DNA of 64,000 nt from assembly GCA_901538445.1 (NCBI GenBank), contig LR594584.1:2885586-2949585 (forward strand). The letters are read 5' to 3'. Of this stretch, positions 52,772 through 61,724 are shown one piece after another. The number at the start of each line of letters is the position of its first letter. The stretch's first letter is position 1. This DNA is from Gemmataceae bacterium (GTDB lineage: Bacteria; Planctomycetota; Planctomycetia; Gemmatales; Gemmataceae). The notes under the pieces are model-generated. The model did not search any database. It was given only the letters and a program-made list of their open reading frames with translations, and was not told the origin of the DNA. A program made the translations under genes and the position numbers.

Positions 52772-54847
52772 TTATTGCTTCCGGCCGCGGCGGGGCCGCG
52801 GCGGCGGGCCCCCCCGCCCGAGCCGGCCCGCGACGGCGGCGAGTGCCCCGGCGCGCTCCCTCAGTCCGTCGGTCGCCCGCCACGAGTCCTGGACCCCGCT
52901 GGCGTTCCGGTCGGTCACGACCCGGATCTCGGTGAGGGCCTTCAGGATCGACTCGGCCGCAAGTGTGTGCTCGCGGTTGGCGCGCGTGATCAGGGCCATC
53001 TGCTTCGAGACGAACTCGGCCGCGACCGTCATCTCCTTCGTCGCCCGGCCCTGTTCGGCGACGGCCTGGGACACCTGGGCCGACTGCCGCCGCATGTCTT
53101 CGACGGCCCGTGCGACGTGGTTCGCGGCCACCGCCTGTTCGCCCATCGCCTTCGTGACGTCCGCGACCAACCGGACCATGCGGTCGGCCTCCTGGGCGAC
53201 GGCGTCGGCGGCCCGTGCCTGTTCCCCCACGGCGCGGGCCGTGCTCGCCGCGGTCCGCCGCATCGAGGTGAGCGCCTGGGTGATCTGTCCGGCCCCGGCC
53301 GCCTGTTCGCCGGTCGCGGTGCGAACGTGCTGCGCGAGGGTCCGGGTCGCGTGGCCGGCCTTGATGATGTCCCGCGAGGCCCGGCCCTGCTCGCCCATCG
53401 CCTGCGCGACCTGGCGGGCGATCTTCCGCATCTGCCCGGTCGCCTGGACGATCCCCTGGGCCGCCCGGGTCTGCTCGGCCGAGGCCGCGGCGACCTGGCG
53501 GGCCTGCGCGGCCGTGGTGCCGATGGCCTCGACCACGTGCTGCCCCGCCCGGAGCTGTTCGTCGGACGCGCGCGCAATGTGGGACACGACCTGTGACGTC
53601 TCCTGGAGGCCGTTGAGGATCTTCTTGAGACCCGCCATTCCGCTCTCGGCGAGCTGGCTACTTTCCTGGGCAACCTTCGCGCCGTCGCTGGACGCGGCGA
53701 CCACTTCGTGAACGGCCTCCTGGAGCGCGCGAACGATCGCGGACACGTCGGCGGTGGCCTGGGCGGCCCGGTTGGCGAGGTTCCGGATCTCCTCGGCGAC
53801 GACCGCGAACCCGCGCCCGGCCTCGCCGGCCCGCGCGGCCTCGATCGAGGCGTTGAGCGAGAGCAGGTTGGTGCGCTCGGCGATCATGTTGATGGTCGAG
53901 ACGATGCCGCCGATCTCCCCGGCCCGCTTCCCCATCTCCTTGATGACGGTCGCGGACTGGGACATGGAGTCGCGGACCCGGCCGAGCCCCTGGATCGACT
54001 GTTGGACCGCCGCCCCGCCGTCCTCGGCGTCGCGGGCGACCCGGCGGGTGGTCTCGTCGGCCTGGCGGGCGAGCCCGGCCACGGCGTGAATGGACCGGTC
54101 GAGCTGGGTGGCGCTGCCCGCGGCCCCGGTCGCGGCCTCGGTGATCCGCTCGGCGCTCAGGGCGACCGCGGCCGCGGACCGGGCGACCTGCTCGATGCCG
54201 GTGGCGACGCCCTCGACCTCGGTGGTCAGCCCCTCGGCCGTGGCCGCCATCTCCTCGGTGGACGAGGCCATCTCGTTGATCGCCGAGGCGGCCACCTCGG
54301 CCGCGGCCGTGAGTTCGTCCGCGCTCCTGGCCACCCCCTGAATCGAGCGGGCCATTTCCTCCACGGCCGTGGCGCTCTCCTCGACCGCGGTGGCGAGGGA
54401 CGACGTGTCGTCGCTGACGCCCTTGACCGACGCGGCGACCTCGACCACGGCCCCGCGGACCTCGGCGGCCGCGGCCGCCATCTCCTGGGCGTTGGCCGTC
54501 ACCGCCCGCACGGCCGCGGCCGTCTCCTCGACCGACGCGGCGGTCTGGGTCAGCCCGGTGTTGAACGCGAGCGTGTTCGAGTTGACCTGCTCGGTGGAGG
54601 CGGCCAGCTCGTTGATCGACGAGGAAAGTTCCTCCATCGACCCGGCGACCGCGGCCGCCTGCCCGGCGGTCTCCTTGAGCGCGGCCGCGGCCTCGTTCGC
54701 CGAGGCGGTCGCGTCCTCCAGGGCCAGGGACTGGGCCTTGGTGCCGGTCAGCACCAGGGCGGCGATGCGGGCGATCTCGTCGGCCGCGGCGGCGACCCCC
54801 TCGGTCTCCTCGCGGAGCCGGCCGATGTCGGCGGACTCGGTGGCCAT
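52772..54847 (-). CDS. soluble methyl-accepting chemotaxis-type receptor
   Basis: A 691-residue protein that is almost entirely coiled coil and has no transmembrane helix or sensor domain. The signalling tip [19 protein letters not shown] followed by [15 protein letters not shown] lies at about residues 324-358. After it, residues 400-660 repeat a pattern of about 30-40 residues containing EQxRA or EQ ([59 protein letters not shown]). The cluster-signalling role with CheA and CheW is clear from the tip and the operon; the input is unknown. Start chosen at ATG 54847. Confidence 0.9.
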   Translation of the reverse strand: MATESADIGRLREETEGVAAAADEIARIAALVLTGTKAQSLALEDATASANEAAAALKETAGQAAAVAGSMEELSSSINELAASTEQVNSNTLAFNTGLTQTAASVEETAAAVRAVTANAQEMAAAAAEVRGAVVEVAASVKGVSDDTSSLATAVEESATAVEEMARSIQGVARSADELTAAAEVAASAINEMASSTEEMAATAEGLTTEVEGVATGIEQVARSAAAVALSAERITEAATGAAGSATQLDRSIHAVAGLARQADETTRRVARDAEDGGAAVQQSIQGLGRVRDSMSQSATVIKEMGKRAGEIGGIVSTINMIAERTNLLSLNASIEAARAGEAGRGFAVVAEEIRNLANRAAQATADVSAIVRALQEAVHEVVAASSDGAKVAQESSQLAESGMAGLKKILNGLQETSQVVSHIARASDEQLRAGQHVVEAIGTTAAQARQVAAASAEQTRAAQGIVQATGQMRKIARQVAQAMGEQGRASRDIIKAGHATRTLAQHVRTATGEQAAGAGQITQALTSMRRTAASTARAVGEQARAADAVAQEADRMVRLVADVTKAMGEQAVAANHVARAVEDMRRQSAQVSQAVAEQGRATKEMTVAAEFVSKQMALITRANREHTLAAESILKALTEIRVVTDRNASGVQDSWRATDGLRERAGALAAVAGRLGRGGPPPRPRRGRKQ

Positions 54848-54890
54848 CGTTCTCTCCGGTGCGGGGCAGTTGGGTGTTCGGCTCTGTCGG

Positions 54891-55349
54891 CTACGCGCGC
54901 TGGGGCTCGGGCGCGGCCGCGCCCCCGTCGCCCTTGAGGACCTCGGCCACGTCGAGGATGAGGACCACGCGGTCCGCGACGGTGGCGACCCCCGCCAGGT
55001 AGTTCCCGCTGGTGGCCAGCCCCTCGGGCGGGGGCTGGACCGCGCCGGCCGCGATGGTGACGAACGACCGGGCGGAGTCCACGATGAGCCCGACGAGCCG
55101 GTCGCCTTGGGACACCACAATGAGCCGGGTCTGCGGGCCGTACTCGGTCGGCGCGAACCCGAACCGGCGGCGGAGGCTGACGGCCGGGACGACCCGCCCG
55201 CGCGAGAACACGACGCCGTCCACGTAGCCCGGGGCGTTGGGCACCGGGGTGACGTGCTCGACCATCTCCATCCGCTCCACGGCGGCGCTCGGGACGGCGT
55301 AGGCCGTGCCGGCGAGTTCGAACAGGATGTACGGTTCGGCGGCTGCCAC
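54891..55349 (-). CDS. cheW: CheW coupling protein
   Basis: A 152-residue CheW with the SH3-like fold: [63 protein letters not shown] and [10 protein letters not shown]. It couples the receptor to CheA. GTG start. The cheA gene ends 15 bases upstream, and the receptor starts 43 bases downstream. Confidence 0.92.
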   Translation of the reverse strand: MAAAEPYILFELAGTAYAVPSAAVERMEMVEHVTPVPNAPGYVDGVVFSRGRVVPAVSLRRRFGFAPTEYGPQTRLIVVSQGDRLVGLIVDSARSFVTIAAGAVQPPPEGLATSGNYLAGVATVADRVVLILDVAEVLKGDGGAAAPEPQRA

Positions 55350-55364
55350 GGGCGGGCTCCGGGG

Positions 55365-57320
55365 TCACGGGGTGCGGCGGCGGGTCCGGGCGTACCGGGC
55401 GAGGCCGACCGCGTCCAGGATCAGCACGGCCCGCCCGTCGCCCAGTTCGGTCGCGCCGGCCAGACCGGGGACCTGAACGAGCGGGTCGGACAGCCGCCGG
55501 ACGACGACCTCGCGGAGCCCCAGGACGCGGTCCACCGCGACCGCCACCGCGTGGCGGCCCTCGCCGACGAGGAGCGCGAAGGACGCCCCCGCCGGCCGCG
55601 GGGTGCCGAACAGGTCGCACAGCCGGAGCAGCGGGAGCACGCCCGAGTGGTGCCGCAGGAGCTCGTGGTTCTCCAGGGTGGTGACCGCCCCGGGCTCGAC
55701 GAGGACCACCTCGCGGACCGCGGTCTGGGGCGCGGCGTAGGTCTGCGTGCCGACGGCGACGATCAGCGCGTCCGCGATCGCCAGGGTGAGTGGGAGCCGG
55801 ACCGTGAACCGGGTGCCGCGGCCCGGCCGGGACGCCAGGTCGAGCGTTCCCCCCAGCTCCTCGACCGCCCGCCGGACCACGTCCATCCCGACCCCGCGGC
55901 CGCTGACGCGGTCGGTCGCGTCCCGGGTCGAGAACCCGGGGGCGCAGATCAGGTCCAGGGCGGCCGACGGGTCGGCCCACCCGCCGGGGGGGACGAGGCC
56001 CGCGGCACGGGCCCGGGCCAGCACCCGTTCCGGGTCGATCCCGCGGCCGTCGTCCTCGACCTCGATCACGGCCGCCCCACCCGCCGCGGCGGCCCGCAGG
56101 TCCAGCCGGCCGCGGAGCGGCTTCCCGGCGGCGACCCGCTCGGCCGCCGGTTCGAGCCCGTGGCTGATCGCGTTGCGGACCAGGTGCAGGAGCGGGTCGG
56201 CCAGCCGCTCCACCACGTACTTGTCGATCTCCGTGTCCTCGCCGGAGAGGTGGAGGTCGACCCCCTGCCCCGTTTCACGGGCCAGGTCGCGGACCACGAA
56301 GCGCATCCGGGCGAACACGTCCCGGACCGGGACGAGGCGGACCCGCATGACCCCCTCGCGGAGGTGCCGGAGCTGGCGCTCGACGGTCAGGCTCGTTTCC
56401 GCCAGTTCCCGCCGCTCGGCCGCCGGGAGGGACGCCGCGACCCGCTCCAGCGCCCCGTCGAGCCGCGCCCGGGTGACGACCAGCTCGCCCACGATGGTCA
56501 TCAGTTCGTCGAGCCGGAACAGGTCCACCCGGACGACGCTCCGGGGCGTGAGCGTACCGAGCGCGGCCCCGGGCGGGGCGGGCGGTGGTGCGGCGGGGAC
56601 CGGCGGGTCGTAGGGCGCGACCGCGACCCCCTCCCCCGCGACCCGCTCCGCGAAGCCCGGGTCCGCGCTCGTGACCAGGAACGTGAACGAGATTCCGCCC
56701 CCGGGGAGCGTGACCGGTTCGGCCGAAACGATCTCGCCGGCCGCCCGGAGCCGCTCGCGGGTCGCGCCCACGGTCACCCCGCGCTCGGCCAACGCGGCCG
56801 ACGGCACGAACGTCACCCGCCACGCTCTGGCCCCGCCCAGAACCGCGGCCCGAATCTGTTCCTGCTTGTCGGGCGCGACGCTGGCAGGGGGCGCCGACGG
56901 CCCCGTCGCGGCCCGGCCCGCTCCCGCGACCAGCGCTTCCACGCGCGTGATGAGCGGACCGGTCTCGGGGGGCGAGAGCCCGTCGCGGTGGGCGGCGATT
57001 GCCGCTTCCAGCGCCTTGACGCCATCGACCAGTGCGTCCGCACCGTCGGGCGTCAGCGCGACGGTCCCGCGGCGGACCTCGGCCAGGTAGCTTTCCAGGT
57101 GGTGCGCGATCCGCTCGGCCTCGCGGACCCCGGCGATCCCCGAGAGCCCCTTCAGCGTGTGAAAGTGGCGGAACAGTGTGTCCGACACGCTCGGCCCGGC
57201 CCCGCCGGGGTTGCCCTCAAGCGCGAGGAGCACGCCCCGGGCTCCGGTGAGGTGCTCGTCGCACTCGACCAGGTAGTCGGCGAACAGTTCGGACAGTTCG
57301 TCGTGGTCGTTCGTGGACAC
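55365..57320 (-). CDS. cheA: chemotaxis histidine kinase
   Basis: A 651-residue CheA. P1 carries the phospho-acceptor H54 ([16 protein letters not shown]). A middle segment (about 150-270) may be a P2-like domain. P3 dimerisation ([20 protein letters not shown]), P4 ATPase ([47 protein letters not shown]) and a CheW-like P5 domain complete it. It is the first gene of the operon. The GTG at 57320 starts the conserved [16 protein letters not shown] region; an upstream GTG at 57359 is possible. No strong promoter is seen in the 234-base gap upstream. Confidence 0.93.
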   Translation of the reverse strand: MSTNDHDELSELFADYLVECDEHLTGARGVLLALEGNPGGAGPSVSDTLFRHFHTLKGLSGIAGVREAERIAHHLESYLAEVRRGTVALTPDGADALVDGVKALEAAIAAHRDGLSPPETGPLITRVEALVAGAGRAATGPSAPPASVAPDKQEQIRAAVLGGARAWRVTFVPSAALAERGVTVGATRERLRAAGEIVSAEPVTLPGGGISFTFLVTSADPGFAERVAGEGVAVAPYDPPVPAAPPPAPPGAALGTLTPRSVVRVDLFRLDELMTIVGELVVTRARLDGALERVAASLPAAERRELAETSLTVERQLRHLREGVMRVRLVPVRDVFARMRFVVRDLARETGQGVDLHLSGEDTEIDKYVVERLADPLLHLVRNAISHGLEPAAERVAAGKPLRGRLDLRAAAAGGAAVIEVEDDGRGIDPERVLARARAAGLVPPGGWADPSAALDLICAPGFSTRDATDRVSGRGVGMDVVRRAVEELGGTLDLASRPGRGTRFTVRLPLTLAIADALIVAVGTQTYAAPQTAVREVVLVEPGAVTTLENHELLRHHSGVLPLLRLCDLFGTPRPAGASFALLVGEGRHAVAVAVDRVLGLREVVVRRLSDPLVQVPGLAGATELGDGRAVLILDAVGLARYARTRRRTP

Positions 57321-57554
57321 GGAACCCCGGGTCGGGCGGAAATCGCGTGACCACCGCACCGGTCGGAGCGGTCCGCTCTTGGAAAGTTACTCCGGAGTCG
57401 CCAGTTTACCCAGTCGTCACAGTTCAACTGCTCCTTCGCGGTGAAATGAGCCGGCTCACAGGCGGTACAACTCGTTCAACCGGCCCGCTCGAGACAGCCC
57501 GAGCCGACGGTCGAGTTGTTCGCCCGCATTCCGCGTTCCAGGGACCCTGAGCCG

Positions 57555-58208
57555 ATGCCCGAGTTGACCGTTGATCGGAAGAACCCCGCCCCGTTCCCGA
57601 TGGTCTGCATGTACTGCGGGGCGGTCGCCGTCACGAAGCGCGAGTGGCAGGTGGTGAACCGCAGCCCGAGCGCCGCCACCGGGGGCGGCTCGGACCTTGG
57701 TGTGGTCCCGGTGGGCGACGACCCCGTGTCGGCGGCGGTCGGGTTGCTCCTTCTGCCGGTCGCGCTGTGGGAACTCGTGAAGGGAATCAGCGCCGCGCTG
57801 GGCTGGATCACGCGGCCGCGTGCCCCTGCCCGACCAGAACCCCGGACGCCGCCTCGCGACCCGCACACCACGCTCGTCGCGGTCACGACGTGCGAGCGCC
57901 ACGGCCGGTTCACGGACCGCTTCGTTCTGGCGGGTGCCGGCATGCTGGTCGCGCTCGTCGCACTATGGGTGTGGGCGGTTCTGGTCACCCGCCGGGTGAT
58001 GGGCACCGACGATACGGAGTTCGCTGTGGCCCTCATCCTGACCGCGCTCGCGTTAACCGCACTGTTGCCGTTGGTGCTGTCGTTCTGGTACGCCTTCGGC
58101 GGCCCGGTCATCGTCGAACGCGTGACCGAAGAGACGGTGGTACTCGACCGCGTTCGGCAACGGTACTTCGACGCAACCGGGACCGCCCCGTCGGGGCCCG
58201 ACCGCTGA
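57555..58208 (+). CDS. membrane protein with N-terminal zinc-knuckle-like CxxC
   Basis: A 217-residue protein. CMYCGAVAV near residue 17 leaves a single CxxC, with a distant cysteine in TTCERHG at about 119. Hydrophobic segments occur at about residues 55-70, 130-150 (MLVALVALWVWAVLV) and 165-190 (ALILTALALTALLPLVLSFWYAF). No family is recognised; it may be a small metal-binding membrane protein. It is divergent from cheA and its Shine-Dalgarno is weak. The start at 57555 is preferred over an in-frame one 39 bases upstream. Confidence 0.7.
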   Translation: MPELTVDRKNPAPFPMVCMYCGAVAVTKREWQVVNRSPSAATGGGSDLGVVPVGDDPVSAAVGLLLLPVALWELVKGISAALGWITRPRAPARPEPRTPPRDPHTTLVAVTTCERHGRFTDRFVLAGAGMLVALVALWVWAVLVTRRVMGTDDTEFAVALILTALALTALLPLVLSFWYAFGGPVIVERVTEETVVLDRVRQRYFDATGTAPSGPDR

Positions 58209-58301
58209 GGTCGCGCAACGGTTCCGGATCGCCGGTCACCGAACCGGTGCCGTTGGAGGGCCGCGAGCGGCCCAGTTCGGCGAAGATTTTTCTGGTCGTT
58301 C

Positions 58302-58330
58302 TTGCCCGTTTGCGGGGGTGTGGTTATAGT
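58302..58330 (+). promoter_or_regulatory. sigma-70-type promoter for the TatA-type gene
   Basis: TTGCCC (58302-58307) and TATAGT (58325-58330) are separated by exactly 17 bases. The -10 box ends 95 bases before the ATG at 58426. Confidence 0.6.
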
Positions 58331-58425
58331 CAACAGGAGCTTGCAAGCTCACGCCTTCCCGGCTGGGGTTACCTTCAACCTCCTCCGCATCGAGCGAGAA
58401 TTTCGTACCATCCCAACGAGGAGGA

Positions 58426-58710
58426 ATGGCAATGTTTGGACTCGGCGGACAGGAAATCTTGTTGCTGGTCGTCCTGGGCGTCCTGCTGTTCGGGCGAAAG
58501 CTGCCCGAGGTCGGTCGATCACTGGGCAAGACGGCCGTTGAGTTTCGCAAGGGCTTGAAGGGCCTTGAGGACGAGGTGAGCGAGAGTTCGAGCCCGCGGG
58601 CGGCGATCGAGCCGGAACCCGTCAAGGCTCCGCAGCGCGTAACGCCCTCGACGCCGAAGCCGACGTTCGACGACGCCCCAACCTCACCGAGCGTCCCGCC
58701 AAAGGTGTGA
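58426..58710 (+). CDS. tatA: Sec-independent protein translocase TatA/TatE-type subunit
   Basis: A 94-residue protein with the TatA layout: a short periplasmic N-terminus and single membrane helix (LGGQEILLLVVLGVLLFG), the conserved FG hinge followed by KLPEVGRSLGKTAVEFRKGLKGL amphipathic helix, then a flexible acidic/Pro-rich tail. It forms the Tat channel for folded proteins and would serve the several Tat-signal proteins in this window. AGGAGG sits directly upstream. No tatB or tatC is nearby. Confidence 0.92.
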   Translation: MAMFGLGGQEILLLVVLGVLLFGRKLPEVGRSLGKTAVEFRKGLKGLEDEVSESSSPRAAIEPEPVKAPQRVTPSTPKPTFDDAPTSPSVPPKV

Positions 58711-58718
58711 CGCGAACC

Positions 58719-58746
58719 TTGACTACGGACGCTCCCTCTGTATCGA
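58719..58746 (+). promoter_or_regulatory. possible promoter upstream of tRNA-Val
   Basis: TTGACT (58719-58724) and TATCGA (58741-58746) are 16 bases apart, ending 59 bases before the tRNA. A hairpin (58761-58767 with 58774-58780) lies between, which argues against a simple leader, so this is tentative. Confidence 0.3.
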
Positions 58747-58760
58747 TAAGTGTGACTGAG

Positions 58761-58780
58761 GGCCCGCACCCTCGCGGGCC
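58761..58780 (+). terminator. short GC hairpin after the TatA-type gene
   Basis: GGCCCGC pairs with GCGGGCC around ACCCTC, 51 bases after the stop codon. It lacks a T-run, so it is a weak terminator candidate. Confidence 0.35.
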
Positions 58781-58805
58781 GTTGATCACGAAACGAAGAC
58801 GATCC

Positions 58806-58877
58806 GGGCGATTAACTCAGTGGTAGAGTGCGTTCTTCACACGGACGAAGTCACAGGTTCAAATCCTGTATCGCCCA
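58806..58877 (+). tRNA. tRNA-Val (anticodon CAC)
   Basis: A 72-base class I tRNA. The acceptor GGGCGAT pairs with ATCGCCC, the D arm is ACTC/GAGT, and the anticodon stem CGTTC/GGACG encloses TTCACAC, giving anticodon CAC. The T arm is ACAGG/CCTGT with TTCAAAT. The discriminator is A and CCA is not encoded. It lies 121 bases before the integrase start, the usual position for an integration site. Confidence 0.95.
58852..58877 (+). other. probable left attachment site at the tRNA-Val 3' end
   Basis: Tyrosine integrases of this kind usually recombine within a tRNA 3' end. The T arm and acceptor strand of tRNA-Val are the likely core. No second copy occurs in the remaining window, so its limits cannot be set. 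Confidence 0.4.
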
Positions 58878-58950
58878 CTCAGCCTAAAGCCTTTCAGCCG
58901 AAGCGTTTAACGCTTACCCCGGCGTGTGCCGGGTGCGGCTTCCGAACGAC

Positions 58951-58979
58951 GGATTCCGTGGAATCGTTCCACGGAATCC
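58951..58979 (+). promoter_or_regulatory. perfect 13-bp hairpin in front of the integrase gene
   Basis: Positions 58951-58963 pair with 58967-58979 around TCG. The stem ends four bases before the CGGAGG Shine-Dalgarno (58983-58988) of the integrase. It may be an operator for autoregulation or a translational hairpin; it has no T-run. Confidence 0.5.
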
Positions 58980-58998
58980 ACTCGGAGGTTCCGCATCC

Positions 58999-60321
58999 GT
59001 GGCACGCCATCGTAATTCTGCCCCCTCCTACGTCCTCCACCAGCAGTCCGGCCGCGGCCGGCTGGGCTGGACCGATTCTCTCGGGATCCGTCACCAGAAA
59101 CTCCTCCCTGGCCCGTTCGGGTCGACCGAGTCTCTGGCCGCCAAAGCGCGCCTCGAACTGGAACTCGCCACCTCACCGGTCCCAGCGCAGGTCGATCCCA
59201 AAACTCTGACCGTGGCCGAAGTCCTGATCGCCTATCTCGATTTCGCCGAGCAGCACTATCGCGATCCGCAGGGGCAGCCGACCGACGAAGTGCGGCACCT
59301 GAAGGCCACCATTCGTTACGTCCGCGAACTGTACGGCGATGCGCTGGCGACCGAGTTCGGCCCGCTGGCGCTCAAGGCCGTTCGGCAGAAGTTCGTGGAA
59401 CAGGAGTGGTGCCGCAAGACGGTCAACGCCCGCGTCGAACGCATCCGCCGCATCTTCAAGTGGGCCGTCGCCGAGGAACTGATCCCGCCGTCGGTGTATC
59501 AGGCTCTTGCAGCCGTAAGCGGCCTTCAACGCGGTCGCACCCCGGCCCGCGAGTCCGAACCCGTCGGTCCGGTGGACGACGCGGTAGTGGATGCCACGAT
59601 CGCTCACCTCAACCGCCACGTTCGGGGTCTGGTCGAGTTCCAGAGGCTCACCGGGTGCCGGCCGGGTGAAGCGTGCCGGCTCCGCCGCTGCGACATCGAT
59701 ATGAGCGGGTCGGTGTGGCTCTACAAGCCGGCGAGCCACAAGACCGCGTGGAAGGGGAAGTCCCGTACCGTTGCGATCGGTCCGAAGGCACAGGAACTAC
59801 TCAGGGAGTTCTTCACTCCCGAGATCGAGGACTTCCTCTTCTCGCCGCGGCGCGCCGTGGAGGAGCAGATCGCCGCTCGGACGGCGAACCGCAATACACC
59901 GCGATATCCGTCGCATATGAAGCGGAACGAGATGAAGCGCGTCGGGGCGAAGCGGAAGCGAGCCCCCGCCGAACGGTACAACCGACTCGGATACCTGCGC
60001 GCCATCACCCGCGCGTGTGATCAGGCCTTCGAGTTGCCGCCGGTTCTGGCGCCGCGTCGGAACGATGACGGCAAGACAGAGTCGCGCCGCGAGTGGTGGG
60101 CCCGGCTCGATGAGGAGCAGAAGGGTAAAGTAAAGCAGTGGCGGGCCGAACACCACTGGCACCCGAACCAACTTCGCCACAGCTACGCGACGAAGGTGCG
60201 CAAGGCCCACGGCTTGGAAGCTGCACAAGTGCTGCTCGGGCACTCTCGTGCCGATGTGACGCAGGTGTACGCCGAGCGGAACGAGGAGCTCGCGGTGAGT
60301 GTCGCTGCGAAGATCGGATAG
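58999..60321 (+). CDS. tyrosine-type site-specific integrase
   Basis: A 440-residue phage-type integrase. An N-terminal arm-binding segment (SAPSYVLHQQSGRGRLGW) precedes a core-binding domain (about 60-160). The catalytic domain shows R221 (TGCRPGEACRLR), the box II block HPNQLRHSYATK with R393 and H394, H415 (LLGHSRADVT) and the nucleophile Y424 (QVYAERN). The residue three before R393 is Asn where many relatives have His. The GTG start at 58999 is preferred because it follows CGGAGG at ten bases and matches the family N-terminus; an upstream in-frame start would overlap the hairpin. Confidence 0.9.
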   Translation: MARHRNSAPSYVLHQQSGRGRLGWTDSLGIRHQKLLPGPFGSTESLAAKARLELELATSPVPAQVDPKTLTVAEVLIAYLDFAEQHYRDPQGQPTDEVRHLKATIRYVRELYGDALATEFGPLALKAVRQKFVEQEWCRKTVNARVERIRRIFKWAVAEELIPPSVYQALAAVSGLQRGRTPARESEPVGPVDDAVVDATIAHLNRHVRGLVEFQRLTGCRPGEACRLRRCDIDMSGSVWLYKPASHKTAWKGKSRTVAIGPKAQELLREFFTPEIEDFLFSPRRAVEEQIAARTANRNTPRYPSHMKRNEMKRVGAKRKRAPAERYNRLGYLRAITRACDQAFELPPVLAPRRNDDGKTESRREWWARLDEEQKGKVKQWRAEHHWHPNQLRHSYATKVRKAHGLEAAQVLLGHSRADVTQVYAERNEELAVSVAAKIG

Positions 60322-60336
60322 ACTATCAATGACCGG

Positions 60337-60407
60337 CCGCGGGAGTAGCTACCCGCGGACCAGTGGAGTGCGGTGCGTTTCCTCAAGGCACGCCGCACTC
60401 CACTGGT
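60337..60407 (+). terminator. two consecutive hairpins after the integrase gene
   Basis: A 7-bp stem (60337-60343 with 60352-60358) is directly followed by a perfect 15-bp stem (60359-60373 with 60393-60407). They fill the gap between the integrase and the next gene. Without a T-run they are weaker terminator candidates and may be operators. Confidence 0.5.
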
Positions 60408-60434
60408 TACCGGCAATACCTTGAGGGCATTTCG

Positions 60435-61001
60435 ATGTCGTTGAAAGTCACAATTCCCGCTGCGTCCCTCGTCGTGCTATCTCCGACACCGCCCGGCCTC
60501 GAATCGGTCAACGTGCCCACGGACACGTTAGGTACGGCCGCAAATTGCTGGGCCAACTCGGTTACTTTTCCCCGAGGTGGGCCGTGGGAAGAGGTGTCGG
60601 CTGTTCGCACACCGACGGGAGGTTACACGGTTGAATACCGCCTTGTCGCGCCGTCCACACGGCTGACTCGCGAGGAACTCATCGCCGCGTACATCATGAA
60701 GCACCAAGACGACCCAGATAGCATCAGCGTACGAAAAATCGAGAAGGCTACCGGCATCCCGAAAAGCGAAGTCGGCCGCTCCCCCGCGTGGGAGGCGTTC
60801 GCCGCGTGGCGAGAAACCGGCAAGGTAGGCGAGGTACGGATGCGGCAACTCACAGACGCCATTCTGCTGAATCTGCCCGACCGCAGTCCAATCAATGACG
60901 TCGCGGACACGCTGGAGACGCTCATCGCTTCGCAGAAGATCGACAGCGCCGATGACTCCTACCCCCCGCAGTACGACGACGATGCCGACGATCGCGGATA
61001 A
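60435..61001 (+). CDS. small hypothetical protein of the integrated element
   Basis: A 188-residue protein. Residues 95-125 (EELIAAYIMKHQDDPDSISVRKIEKATGIPKSEVGRS) look like a helix-turn-helix, so it may bind DNA. The C-terminus is acidic (YDDDADDRG). No family is recognised. GAGGG lies upstream of the ATG. It is less GC-rich than the chromosomal genes. Confidence 0.65.
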   Translation: MSLKVTIPAASLVVLSPTPPGLESVNVPTDTLGTAANCWANSVTFPRGGPWEEVSAVRTPTGGYTVEYRLVAPSTRLTREELIAAYIMKHQDDPDSISVRKIEKATGIPKSEVGRSPAWEAFAAWRETGKVGEVRMRQLTDAILLNLPDRSPINDVADTLETLIASQKIDSADDSYPPQYDDDADDRG

Positions 61002-61087
61002 GTAGCCCACCGTCACTTGGGACAGTTTGGGACAGCCGCACGGTCGAGGGGCGCGAGTGGACGCCCCGTCCGTGTGGAGCTATCCCC

Positions 61088-61318
61088 GTGACCGCGACTC
61101 CATCGACCGCGCCGCCGGTCCCCCGTCTCCTGGCGGCCGTCAGCAACAGCCCGACCATCCTGATAGCCAGCATGTTCGCCGCCCGCAGGAGCGGTGACGA
61201 TGTGCTTGCGCGCTACTACCGGCAGCGCCTTGCTGCCATCGGGCTCCACATCACATTCGTCGCAGAAGCGCCCGCATCGGTTGATCGCGATGGAGATGCG
61301 AAGGCGGTGAGGTCGTGA
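61088..61318 (+). CDS. very small hypothetical protein
   Basis: A 76-residue protein (MTATPSTAPPVPRLLAAVSN). The start is GTG with a GGAG-type Shine-Dalgarno. Its stop overlaps the GTG start of the next gene by four bases, which supports it as real. It has no recognisable motif. Confidence 0.6.
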   Translation: MTATPSTAPPVPRLLAAVSNSPTILIASMFAARRSGDDVLARYYRQRLAAIGLHITFVAEAPASVDRDGDAKAVRS

Positions 61319-61692
61319 GCGACATGTCAACCAACATCACAACCGAGACGCTCGATAAGGCAGCCCTTGTCGCCGGACTGATGACGGTCTCGCAGGTGTG
61401 TCGCGCCATCCCCGGCGCGAGGGGCAACCCACGTGTTAATCCAACCACTGTAACGCGCTGGATTCTCGCCGGCTGTCCTGCACGAAGTGGCGAACGCATC
61501 AGGCTGAAAGCAGTGCGGTGCGGCTCGCGATGGCTCATTGCTCCGGTAGACCTGAATGCGTTTTTCGAGGCGCTCGCCGCGATCGAGTCGGTGCCACAGC
61601 AACCGGCCGTGGAGAACAAGCCTCGGAGCGAGGCACAGCGGCGGGTCGCCAGCGGGCGCGCCGCGGAAGAACTGAAGAGTCGGGGCGCGTAG
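61315..61692 (+). CDS. DUF1580 family protein (excisionase-like DNA binding)
   Basis: A 125-residue protein. TVSQVCRAIPGARGNPRVNPTTVTRWI resembles a winged-helix/excisionase-type DNA-binding fold, followed by IRLKAVRCGSRWLIAPVDLNAFFEAL, typical of DUF1580. The family is planctomycete-enriched and often near integrases. GTG start; four-base overlap with the gene upstream. It may direct excision or regulate the element. Confidence 0.75.
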   Translation: MSDMSTNITTETLDKAALVAGLMTVSQVCRAIPGARGNPRVNPTTVTRWILAGCPARSGERIRLKAVRCGSRWLIAPVDLNAFFEALAAIESVPQQPAVENKPRSEAQRRVASGRAAEELKSRGA

Positions 61693-61724
61693 CGCCACTC
61701 GTCACGTAACAACGGGAGTGAAAG

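Noticed and set aside
53708-54937. Gly/Arg-rich open frame antisense to the receptor gene
   Set aside because: The regular pattern results from the repetitive coiled-coil codons on the other strand.
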